The notes under the pieces were generated by a model, which saw only the letters and a program-made list of their open reading frames with translations, ran no database searches and was not told the origin of the DNA. A stretch of DNA of 13,531 nucleotides from CTSOIL-112 sp049291875 (GTDB lineage: Bacteria; Pseudomonadota; Gammaproteobacteria; Burkholderiales; Burkholderiaceae): positions 1 through 13,531 of the forward strand of contig JBATQE010000062.1 in NCBI GenBank assembly GCA_049291875.1, given 5' to 3'. Positions 7,522 through 13,531 of this stretch are shown here, one piece after another. How positions within the stretch are numbered: the first letter of the stretch is position 1; the number at the start of each line of letters is the position of its first letter. A program made the position numbers and the translations under genes.

Positions 7522-7900
7522 GGTAAAAAGCAGCAAACTTACCTGTATTGAGCATCGTGTTCTTTCCCTCGCGCCCACAGATACGGAAATAGCGAATCAA
7601 TATTTTTTCTTCATCCGATAAGTTAGGCGCATCCAAAAAACTATCAAAATTACTTGAAATGCCCGCATCAGCAATCGACTTTTCATACGCTACGGCGGGG
7701 ATACCCGTGAAAATGTAATCCACATCAAAGCCCGCGCCCTGTAGTTTGCTTTCCACATCCACGCCCATCACCGCGCCACGCTCGTATCTGCCCCACATTA
7801 CGTGACTCACGCCAACGGCTCTACCTGCCTCAACCTGAGAGAGATTGAGGCGTTTGCGTTCCTGTTTCAGGCGCTCACCAATTTTTTTTGTTCTATCCAC
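7496..7900 (-). CDS. XRE-family phage repressor (helix-turn-helix)
   Basis: This 134-residue transcription factor has an N-terminal Cro/CI-type helix-turn-helix at about 7-60 (GERLKQERKRLNLSQVEAGRAV, VSHVMWGRYERG). A GAGFDVDYIFTG strand follows, the typical end of such domains, and then a helical C-terminal part (about 75-130), probably for oligomerisation. No LexA/S24 peptidase domain is present, so RecA-type self-cleavage is not expected. The start is GTG at 7900 with AAGGGG five bases upstream. It is transcribed away from the early operon and its own control region holds repeated TGTAA/TTACA sites. It most likely keeps the prophage silent and may autoregulate. Confidence 0.88.
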   Translation of the reverse strand: MDRTKKIGERLKQERKRLNLSQVEAGRAVGVSHVMWGRYERGAVMGVDVESKLQGAGFDVDYIFTGIPAVAYEKSIADAGISSNFDSFLDAPNLSDEEKILIRYFRICGREGKNTMLNTGKFAAFYHEHADKQD

Positions 7901-7909
7901 AAAAACCCC

Positions 7910-7938
7910 TTGACAAATGTAATTTAAAGTTACATACT
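7910..7938 (+). promoter_or_regulatory. Early rightward promoter with operator in the spacer
   Basis: TTGACA (7910-7915, perfect -35) is followed after 17 bases by CATACT (7933-7938, -10-like). The inverted repeat TGTAA-N7-TTACA (7918-7934) fills the spacer, so a bound repressor would block RNA polymerase. Transcription would start near 7945 and read the early genes from 8013. The -35 lies next to the repressor's ribosome binding site on the other strand, so the region is compact. Confidence 0.72.
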
Positions 7939-7982
7939 TTAATCATTGTAATAAATAGTTTTTAAATTGTCTGTAAGTTACA
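7918..7982. promoter_or_regulatory. Cluster of TGTAA/TTACA operator half-sites
   Basis: Five half-sites occur in 65 bases: TGTAA at 7918, TTACA at 7930, TGTAA at 7947, TGTAA at 7972 and TTACA at 7978. They form one inverted pair with a 7-base spacer (7918-7934), one tight palindrome TGTAAGTTACA (7972-7982) and one single site between them. The first covers the early promoter; the middle one reads as a -10-like TACAAT on the minus strand for the repressor promoter. Binding by the repressor and/or the small Ner-like protein is inferred; which protein uses which spacing cannot be told from sequence. Confidence 0.65.
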
Positions 7983-8012
7983 TTTTTCATTCAACTAACA
8001 AGGAGTAAAAAA

Positions 8013-8192
8013 ATGACCCCTGATCAAGTAAAAGCCAAATTCCAACGCGAAGGCAAAACGGTTTCCAGCTGGGCAAGGGAAAACGGCTATCGCCTCAATC
8101 ATGTGTACTTAGTTTTAAATGGTGCTTGTAAAGCCAAATATGGAAAAGGACATGAAATCGCCGTTGCACTTGGTCTGAAAAAAGCCTCATAA
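8013..8192 (+). CDS. Small Ner/Cro-like DNA-binding protein
   Basis: This is a 59-residue protein, the first gene of the early operon. AGGAG lies seven bases before the ATG. The sequence DQVKAKFQREGKTVSSWARENGY followed by LNHVYLVLNGACKAKYGKGHEIAVALGL reads as a single helix-turn-helix domain with no extra parts, like the small phage DNA-binding regulators in the Ner position of Mu-like phages. It would lower transcription from the early and/or repressor promoter during lytic growth by binding the sites at 7918-7982. The fold is a judgement by eye; the role is inferred from place and size. Confidence 0.75.
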   Translation: MTPDQVKAKFQREGKTVSSWARENGYRLNHVYLVLNGACKAKYGKGHEIAVALGLKKAS

Positions 8193-8259
8193 ACTTTCTT
8201 ATTTTATCACAAATGGACTATTTTATGTTGGAAATATCAATAAAAACAAAGGGTTAATT

Positions 8260-8667
8260 ATGAGTATGACAGATAAAGAAATGGAATTAATCACCAATTT
8301 CAGACTGGCGTCAAAAAAAGGAAAACGACGCATTGAGCGAATCGCTAAACAAATGGAAAAGGAGCAAAAAATGGCAAGTATCAAAGGATGCAGACTACTC
8401 AAGGTACTTAAAGCACTCAAAGGGCAAGCAGTTACCGGCATCAGCAATAAAGACATTGCCGATGTGCTGGGTCTGTCTCCGGTAGACGTGAGCCGCGACC
8501 TTGAAGATTTGATTGAAGAGGGATTGGCCATTAAGTTGGACAACGGGCGATTTGCTCACAGTGTGCAAATGATCCAGATTGCGCAAGCCTACGCCACTCA
8601 AATAGCCCGTATTCAAGGGCAAATTACCGAAATGAACCAGCGTATTGCCGCAGGGAGCATTAACTAA
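8260..8667 (+). CDS. Winged-helix (IclR/MarR-type HTH) early regulator with possible N-terminal extension
   Basis: The frame encodes 135 residues. From residue 38 on it reads as a winged helix: MASIKGCRLLKVLKALKGQ, ISNKDIADVLGLSPVDVSRDL (recognition helix) and EEGLAIKLDNGRFA (wing). A C-terminal helix follows (IQIAQAYATQIARIQGQITEMNQRI), likely for dimer formation. Two starts compete. ATG 8260 has a modest AAAGGG; ATG 8371 (residue 38) has a stronger AAGGAG six bases upstream. The first 37 residues are highly basic and helical and could be a separate little protein fused in frame. The gene probably binds DNA in early regulation or transposition; the target is unknown. The stop overlaps the next start (TAATG). 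Confidence 0.75.
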   Translation: MSMTDKEMELITNFRLASKKGKRRIERIAKQMEKEQKMASIKGCRLLKVLKALKGQAVTGISNKDIADVLGLSPVDVSRDLEDLIEEGLAIKLDNGRFAHSVQMIQIAQAYATQIARIQGQITEMNQRIAAGSIN

Positions 8668-8948
8668 TGGACAACATGAATTACAGAGAAGCAAAGACGA
8701 TTGATGAAAAAATCGCAATATTAAAAAGTCATCAATTGTTCGTCTACCTAATGTTATCTAGCTTATCAGTAGATATACCACGAGAAGAACGATTGGAATT
8801 TTACAACAAACATAACATTGACCTCGACTTTATGGCTCGCTCGCTTAAAGCAGGCATTTCTGTCCAGCAATTAGAGAGCGCAGGGTTTTCAAAAGATGCG
8901 GCTTTTGAAACAGTGGCCGGTACTGTACTAAATATTACCGACAAGTGA
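8667..8948 (+). CDS. Unknown early protein, 93 residues
   Basis: I do not recognise this protein. It is soluble and mostly helical, with no cysteines, signal peptide or membrane segment. YREAKTIDEKIAILKSH opens it, and a GISVQQLESAGFSKDAAFETV segment near 64-84 looks like a small helical module. The start ATG overlaps the preceding stop (TAATG) with GGGAG upstream; ATG 8676 is an alternative. It belongs to the AT-richer first part of the early operon and is probably co-translated with its neighbours. Confidence 0.68.
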   Translation: MDNMNYREAKTIDEKIAILKSHQLFVYLMLSSLSVDIPREERLEFYNKHNIDLDFMARSLKAGISVQQLESAGFSKDAAFETVAGTVLNITDK

Positions 8949-8957
8949 GGGATAGCA

Positions 8958-9872
8958 ATGAACAATGAAAATCAATTAAGCGTTACAGATATGCAAAACA
9001 TTGGTGCTGAATCTCAAAAAATCATATTGGCAAACGCCGAAGCCAATGAAGTGTTAGGGATGATTCGCGCATTCGATGTGATTGGAAAATTCGTAACGGT
9101 TACCAATTTGAAGTTATTGGCAGACATTAAGGAATCCAATAAATACAAAGGGTTAGTGAAAAAAATGCCAAACGGAGAAGTGGTAACCGTTAACACTTGG
9201 GCTGAATTTTGCCAGTTTTTACCTGTATCAAGAGAAACCATTGACCAACATTTATTGATGCTCAGAAAGTTTGGCGAGGATTTTTTGAGCCGAGCGCAAG
9301 ATATTGGTATGGGGCTACGCGACATGAGAAAGTTGCGTTCTATCCCTGATGAAAGCGACCAAAACATCATTATCGAGGCGACTAAAAAAGAGACCATGTC
9401 GCGCGAAGATATATTAGAACTCATGGAGGAAATGGCGGCAAAGCACTCAAAAGAAAAAACTGAACTCACCGCCAAACTAGAAGACGTTACAGGTGACCTA
9501 GAATCAGTCCGTAAAATATCCGCAGAAAAAACCAAACACCTTGACGAAGCCCGTGAGCAATTAGAGCGCACCCGCCGCCAGATCGCCGACGCCGACCCCG
9601 AAGCCGTGGGCGAAGAACTGCGCCTGAACCTGAGCGCGGTACAAGTCAGCATTGAATCCGAGATGACCAAGTTGCGTCCCTTGCTGGAGCAGTTGATTGA
9701 ACACGGTCAGGTCAACGGTGTTGACCACACACCGACCATCGTCGGCTGTCTGAATCAGATCATCCGCAACAGCGAATATCTGCGCGAGAGCTATCACCTG
9801 CCGCAGGAAGCGCCCACAGATGAAATCCCCGCTTGGGTCAAAGCCATGCAGGACGAAGGCAAAGTTAACTGA
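8958..9872 (+). CDS. Early phage protein with HTH-like N-terminal half and central coiled coil
   Basis: This 304-residue protein comes just ahead of the transposase. Residues about 80-130 (NTWAEFCQFLPVSRETIDQH, then RAQDIGMGLRDMRKLRSIP) resemble the helix-turn-helix of ParB-like or DUF3102-like proteins. A long charged coiled coil (about 155-212) follows, then a helical C-terminal domain ending in IPAWVKAMQDEG. The gene lies in the MuA-upstream position seen in BcepMu-type phages, so a DNA-binding accessory role in transposition or replication is a fair guess but not shown. GAGGG precedes the ATG by six bases. Base composition changes sharply near 9545 (about residue 196), from AT-rich to GC-rich, pointing to a recombination joint inside the gene. 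Confidence 0.78.
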   Translation: MNNENQLSVTDMQNIGAESQKIILANAEANEVLGMIRAFDVIGKFVTVTNLKLLADIKESNKYKGLVKKMPNGEVVTVNTWAEFCQFLPVSRETIDQHLLMLRKFGEDFLSRAQDIGMGLRDMRKLRSIPDESDQNIIIEATKKETMSREDILELMEEMAAKHSKEKTELTAKLEDVTGDLESVRKISAEKTKHLDEAREQLERTRRQIADADPEAVGEELRLNLSAVQVSIESEMTKLRPLLEQLIEHGQVNGVDHTPTIVGCLNQIIRNSEYLRESYHLPQEAPTDEIPAWVKAMQDEGKVN

Positions 9873-9928
9873 ACTTAACGACAGGCTTAGTCCACACAAA
9901 CGCGACAAACTGAACCAACAGGCACATC

Positions 9929-11725
9929 ATGAATAACCCTGCCATCACCGAACGATTACTGGGCATCGCCCGCCACGCGGCGACGCTCGGCCACGGCGCA
10001 AAAACCGCCTACTTGTCCGAGCAGGCCGAGGCACTGGGCTGGAGCATGGACAAACTGTATCGACACCTGAAAAAAGTAGCTGTACAGACCCCACGCAAAC
10101 GCCGCGCGGACGCAGGCAATAGCAGTCTGACGATTGAAGAAGCGCAACTATTGAGTGGCGCAGTGATGGAAGGTGCGCGTAAAAATGGCAAGCGCATCAT
10201 GAGCATCGGCCGCGCGGCGAAAATGCTACGGGCGAATGGCCTCATCCGTGCCGAATACATCGACGCCGATGGGGTCTGCACGCCACTCTCAGAAACCACG
10301 CTGGCGCGGGCTTTGCGTGAATACGCACTGCACCCAGACCAACTGCTTGCACCTGCACCGGCGGTACATCTCAAATCCAAACACCCGAACCACATTTGGC
10401 AAATCGACCCGTCGCTGTGCGTGCTGTACTACCTGCCACGTGTCGGCAAAGACACGGGTTTGCGCGTGATGGAGGCCGACGAGTTCTACAAAAACAAGCC
10501 GAAAAACATTGTGAAAATCGTCAATGATCGGGTCTGGCGCTACACCGGCACCGATCACTACAGCGGCGTGATTGTGGCTCGCTATTACTTCGGCGGTGAG
10601 ACCAGCGCGAATCTGTGTGACTTTCTGATTGAGATGATGCAGTCCAAGGCCGACGTGACTCGCGACCCGATTCGCGGCGTGCCGGTGATGGTCATGCTTG
10701 ATCCCGGCAGTGCGAATACCAGCGCGGCATTCAAGACTTTGTGCGTCGCACTCGGCATCCATGTGCAAATCAACAAGCCGAAAAACCCACGCGCCAAAGG
10801 TTCGGTGGAAAAAGGCAATGACCTCGTTGAAACCGAGTTTGAATCAGGTCTGCGTTTCATCAACGTCACCGACATTGACCAGTTGAACACATTGGCCGAG
10901 AACTGGATGCGCTACTACAACAGCGCCGAAATCCACAGCCGCCACGGCATGACCCGCTACCAGTGCTGGAATCGCATCACCGCTGATCAACTGGTTATAG
11001 CACCGCCTGCCGAGCATTGCCGCGATCTCGCGTACAGCGCACCGAAAGAAACCCGCGTCAATACATTTTTGGAAATCAAATTCGCTGGCCAAACCTACTC
11101 GGTCAAAGACGTGCCAAATGTCATGGTGGGTCAAAAAGTCATGGTGGCAAAAAATCCGTGGCGTGTGGACGCGGCACAGGTCGCATACATTGACGCATCG
11201 GGACAAGAGTGCTGGCACATCGTTGAACCAACGGTATTTGATGAAGCAGGCTTTGCCGCTGACGCAGTGACAATCGGTGAGCAATACAAAGCCCACGCCG
11301 ACACCATCGCGCAGACCAATGCCAAAGCTGTGAAAAAACTCACGATGGGCGCACACACATTGGACGAAGTCGAAGCGAAAACCAAAGCCGGTGTCCTACC
11401 ATTTGGCGGGCGCATTGACCCCTACGCGCACCAAGCGCAAATCACTGAAGCGGACAACACCCTGTATCTGCCAAAAGCGGGACGCACGCTGGATGTCAAC
11501 CGCATGGAAGTCACCAGCCCACGCCTGAATTTTGTCCAAGCGGCGCAACAAATCAAAGCCAAAGCCGACGCCGATGGGCGTGACTGGGCGCGAGCGGCTG
11601 AGTATCTGAAACGACACCACGCCGACGGCATGGGCGCGGATGAGGTGCAAGCGGTGTATGACGCGATCTATCGCGGCGCACACCTGAAAGTCCACAGCAC
11701 ACTGAAAACAGGGACACACGAATGA
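9929..11725 (+). CDS. DDE transposase/integrase (MuA role, BcepMu TnpA-like)
   Basis: This 598-residue enzyme should cut and join the phage ends for integration and replicative transposition. An N-terminal DNA-binding part (about 1-130, with helix-turn-helix-like stretches) precedes an RNase H-like integrase core. The catalytic triad is D160 in HIWQID, D258 in VMLDPGSAN and E294 in AKGSVEKGND, with exactly 35 residues between the last two (D,D-35-E). A beta-barrel-like domain follows (about 385-450), then a helical C terminus that probably contacts the ATPase. Its stop overlaps the start of the ATPase gene (ATGA). The start ATG has only a weak AGG upstream. Its GC is clearly higher than in the preceding early genes. 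Confidence 0.94.
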   Translation: MNNPAITERLLGIARHAATLGHGAKTAYLSEQAEALGWSMDKLYRHLKKVAVQTPRKRRADAGNSSLTIEEAQLLSGAVMEGARKNGKRIMSIGRAAKMLRANGLIRAEYIDADGVCTPLSETTLARALREYALHPDQLLAPAPAVHLKSKHPNHIWQIDPSLCVLYYLPRVGKDTGLRVMEADEFYKNKPKNIVKIVNDRVWRYTGTDHYSGVIVARYYFGGETSANLCDFLIEMMQSKADVTRDPIRGVPVMVMLDPGSANTSAAFKTLCVALGIHVQINKPKNPRAKGSVEKGNDLVETEFESGLRFINVTDIDQLNTLAENWMRYYNSAEIHSRHGMTRYQCWNRITADQLVIAPPAEHCRDLAYSAPKETRVNTFLEIKFAGQTYSVKDVPNVMVGQKVMVAKNPWRVDAAQVAYIDASGQECWHIVEPTVFDEAGFAADAVTIGEQYKAHADTIAQTNAKAVKKLTMGAHTLDEVEAKTKAGVLPFGGRIDPYAHQAQITEADNTLYLPKAGRTLDVNRMEVTSPRLNFVQAAQQIKAKADADGRDWARAAEYLKRHHADGMGADEVQAVYDAIYRGAHLKVHSTLKTGTHE

Positions 11726-12888
11726 ACGCTTTACGACAAATTCTACACGCTCGAAATATCAGCATCGCCACCGTGGCCAACGCCGTGCAGTGTAGCCGCC
11801 CGATGATGAGCCAAATCATCAACCACGGCCAATGGCCGAAAAAAAACGCAGACCAACTGCGTCTGCGCATTACCGATTTTTTGCAACAAAAAGGTGCGGA
11901 CATTCCCGCCAGCCTCCTACAGCAAACAGGAACCGCACCATCCCTTAACCAATCAACCCAGTCAACCGATAGAAAGGACGACGAGATGTTACTACGAAAA
12001 TCTACCCTGACACAAGCGGCACGTCAGCACTTTGGCTTACCGCGCAACCCATTTGCGGATGAAATCCAAACAGCCGAAGATGTGTTTGCCACTCCAGACA
12101 TCAAATATGTGCGCGAAGGAATGCTGCAGACGGCTCTATACGGCGGTTTCGTGGCTGTGGTCGGTGAGTCTGGCGCAGGTAAAACCACACTGCGCGAAGA
12201 CTTGATTGACCGCCTCTCTCGCGAGAATCGCCCTGTGGTGGTCATCGAACCCTACGTCCTCGCTATGGAAGACAACGACATCAAAGGCAAAACGCTCAAA
12301 GCCTCGCACATCGCCGAAGCCATCCTCGAAGCCGTCGCACCCGGCACCAATGCCAAACGCAGCCCAGAAGCCCGATTCCGCCAAGTTCACCGCGCATTGC
12401 AAGAGTCCGCCAAGGCAGGCAACAAGCACGTCCTCATCATCGAAGAAGCGCACGGAATGCCACTGCCGACACTCAAACATTTGAAGCGCTTTTTTGAACT
12501 TAAAAATGGCTTTGAACGCTTGCTCGGCATCATCCTGATTGGTCAAACCGAACTGGCGCAAAAGCTGGCAGAAAACAACCCACACGTGCGCGAAGTCGTC
12601 CAGCGCTGCGAGCTGATTACCCTGCAACCATTAGACGATGGGCGACTGGCGCAATACCTCAAATTTAAATTTGCACGAGTTGGCAAAGACGTCAAAGACG
12701 TGCTGGATGAGTCAGCGATTGAAGCAGTGGCCGAGCGACTGACGGTGCGGATGCGTGCCAAAGCAGGCATTGAATCACACAGCCTACTCTACCCGCTGGC
12801 CGTGAATAATCTCGTCAGCGCGGCCATGAACGAAGCCGCAACGCTCCTACAAGAGCGCGTGACCGGTGACACAGTGCGGGGTGTGTGA
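11722..12888 (+). CDS. AAA+ transposition ATPase (MuB role, ExeA/TnpB-like)
   Basis: This 388-residue partner of the transposase binds DNA as an ATP-dependent polymer and directs target choice and target immunity. It opens with a helix-turn-helix at about 3-50 (ISIATVANAVQCSRPMMSQII), as in MuB. A Ser/Thr/Gln-rich linker (66-85) leads to the AAA+ domain: Walker A GESGAGKTT at 148-156, Walker B HVLIIEEAH at 236-244 and a sensor-1-like GQTEL at 274-278. FGLPRNPF at 104-111 is typical of ExeA-like transposition ATPases. The start overlaps the transposase stop, so the two are translationally coupled. Family and role are firm; details of target choice are inferred from MuB. Confidence 0.93.
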   Translation: MNALRQILHARNISIATVANAVQCSRPMMSQIINHGQWPKKNADQLRLRITDFLQQKGADIPASLLQQTGTAPSLNQSTQSTDRKDDEMLLRKSTLTQAARQHFGLPRNPFADEIQTAEDVFATPDIKYVREGMLQTALYGGFVAVVGESGAGKTTLREDLIDRLSRENRPVVVIEPYVLAMEDNDIKGKTLKASHIAEAILEAVAPGTNAKRSPEARFRQVHRALQESAKAGNKHVLIIEEAHGMPLPTLKHLKRFFELKNGFERLLGIILIGQTELAQKLAENNPHVREVVQRCELITLQPLDDGRLAQYLKFKFARVGKDVKDVLDESAIEAVAERLTVRMRAKAGIESHSLLYPLAVNNLVSAAMNEAATLLQERVTGDTVRGV

Positions 12889-12889
12889 G

Positions 12890-13327
12890 ATGAACTCAAT
12901 CCAAAAAGGCATGATCGAAAAAATCCTTAAAGAACTTCCAGACACCCTACACAGCGCTATGGAGGAAGAAGGTGAATTTATGATCAATCTGATAGAGAGC
13001 GCCAAAAACGCCGACGAATTGATTGACAAGCTGATCTACGAATTAGCAACAGCACGAGCGAATCTGCAGAAACAACGTTCTTTCATGCACTCAATGGGTA
13101 CGGTTTACAGCGCCAAATGTGTAGATTTTCCAGAAAAATTTGCTACAGCCAGAGACTTCATCAACGACATTACGCTGGATATGATTTGGTTAGAACGTAC
13201 CCATAATATGGCCGTTTTATGTGCTGCGAGCAATAAATATTTTGTAATGGATTGGGAAAGCATTGCCCGAATCGCTGTGCGCAATGGGGTGGCTGTTGTC
13301 GATACTCCTGATAAAAGTGAGGTGTGA
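12890..13327 (+). CDS. Unknown early protein, helical, 145 residues
   Basis: I do not recognise this protein. The N-terminal half is helical and acidic (KELPDTLHSAMEEEGEFMINLI, then ADELIDKLIYELATARANLQKQR). The C-terminal half contains VDFPEKFATARDFINDITLDMIWLE-type helices and ends in a short strand region (SIARIAVRNGVAVVDTP). No signal, membrane segment or metal site is evident. The ATG at 12890 follows the ATPase stop by one base, with GGGGTG upstream, and is preferred over the in-frame ATG at 12866 inside the ATPase gene. It is visibly less GC-rich than the transposition genes. Confidence 0.7.
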   Translation: MNSIQKGMIEKILKELPDTLHSAMEEEGEFMINLIESAKNADELIDKLIYELATARANLQKQRSFMHSMGTVYSAKCVDFPEKFATARDFINDITLDMIWLERTHNMAVLCAASNKYFVMDWESIARIAVRNGVAVVDTPDKSEV

Positions 13328-13328
13328 C

Positions 13329-13517
13329 ATGGCAAAAATCATTATCACGATTGAAGACACCAGCGAACACTCGATTGTCGTGGAAGACGAAGGCGACACC
13401 ATCACTGAACCGACAGAGGAGTCCACCATAGCCCAGCTATTTGCATGGTTTGTGATGAACGTGATTGAGCGTAAAGTGTTCGAAACCGGCGGCAAATTGA
13501 TGGTTAGAAAGGATTAA
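13329..13517 (+). CDS. Unknown small acidic protein, 62 residues
   Basis: This is a short protein with an acidic beta-strand-like N-terminal half (KIIITIEDTS, SIVVEDEGDTI, TEPTEEST) and an amphipathic helix (TIAQLFAWFVMNVIERKVFE), ending in a basic GGKLMVRKD. The ATG is one base after the preceding stop, and GAGGTG overlaps that stop just upstream, which decides the start over 13263. The strong negative charge of the first half is compatible with a protein that mimics DNA or binds a basic partner, but nothing shows that. It probably belongs to the same early transcript. Confidence 0.68.
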   Translation: MAKIIITIEDTSEHSIVVEDEGDTITEPTEESTIAQLFAWFVMNVIERKVFETGGKLMVRKD

Positions 13518-13521
13518 TAAG

Positions 13522-13531
13522 ATGGCACAAC
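13522..13531 (+). CDS. First codons of a further early gene (partial)
   Basis: An ATG follows the preceding stop after four bases, with AAAGGA about eight bases upstream, and encodes MAQ before the window ends. The position after the B gene and small early genes is where BcepMu-like phages often carry a DUF3164 protein, but three codons cannot establish that. Confidence 0.4.

Noticed and set aside
8223..9908. Long minus-strand frames opposite the early genes, up to 218 residues
   Set aside because: The plus-strand genes have ribosome binding sites, tight spacing and a coherent early operon; the opposite products are Ser-rich shadows of the coiled coil.
10009..12627. Minus-strand frames opposite the transposase and ATPase genes
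   Set aside because: The plus-strand proteins carry complete catalytic motifs, so these frames are coincidental in GC-rich coding sequence.
12866..12889. Upstream ATG for the 145-residue protein
   Set aside because: It lies inside the ATPase gene without a clear ribosome binding site, whereas ATG 12890 follows the ATPase stop and has GGGGTG upstream.
1..13531. CRISPR array, tRNA or rRNA genes, insertion sequences
   Set aside because: No regularly spaced repeats, tRNA-like cloverleaf or rRNA sequence was seen. The only transposase is the phage's own, and no phage end or target duplication is evident in the window.

Overview
The window is the central part of a transposable, Mu-like (mutator-type) prophage or phage genome. 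It holds a switch region with divergent transcription. To the right, on the plus strand, run the early/transposition genes, including a DDE transposase (MuA role) and an AAA+ ATPase (MuB role). To the left, on the minus strand, run lysis genes followed by a Mu-type head/packaging operon: gp25-, gp26-, gp27- (DUF3486), gp28- (large terminase), gp29- (DUF935 portal) and gp30/F-like. Gene types, intermediate GC with AT-rich islands, Shine-Dalgarno use and ATGA-type gene overlaps point to a Gram-negative host, most likely a gamma- or betaproteobacterium. I cannot name the genus from sequence alone. The inner/outer-membrane spanin pair also requires a Gram-negative envelope.

Layout from left to right. 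Positions 1-115 are an AT-rich spacer. Positions 116-4900 are the head/packaging genes in reverse order of transcription: F-like, portal, large terminase, DUF3486 small-terminase-like, gp26-like and DUF2730/gp25-like. Positions 4897-5112 encode a TraR/DksA-like zinc finger. Positions 5109-6624 are the lysis cassette: Rz1, Rz, two small membrane proteins and a CHAP-like TIGR02594 endolysin. A strong intrinsic terminator at 6697-6722 separates this late operon from a two-gene lysogeny unit: an uncharacterised zinc-cluster plus PD-(D/E)XK-like nuclease (about 6721-7521) and an XRE-family repressor (7496-7900). Positions 7901-8012 are the control region, with repeated TGTAA/TTACA half-sites and a consensus-like early promoter. 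The plus-strand early operon then follows: a small Ner/Cro-like protein (8013), a winged-helix protein (8260/8371), an unknown protein (8667), a coiled-coil protein (8958), transposase A (9929), ATPase B (11722), two unknown small proteins, and the first codons of another gene at the right edge.

The expected logic is as follows. In the lysogen the repressor occupies operators overlapping the early promoter and is co-transcribed with the nuclease, which makes the nuclease a good candidate for a lysogenic-conversion or defence cargo gene. On induction the Ner-like protein and the transposition genes are expressed and the phage replicates by transposition. A later activator (not in this window) would switch on the leftward lysis/head operon. 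Unlike Mu itself, where early and late genes run in the same direction from an end-proximal repressor, the repressor here is internal and the transposition and late genes diverge. This resembles the BcepMu type of arrangement.

Most of the window is recognisable Mu-like phage biology. The least described elements are the repressor-linked nuclease, the AT-rich junction that ends the short F-like protein, the sharp composition change inside the 8958-9872 gene, and the unknown early proteins.
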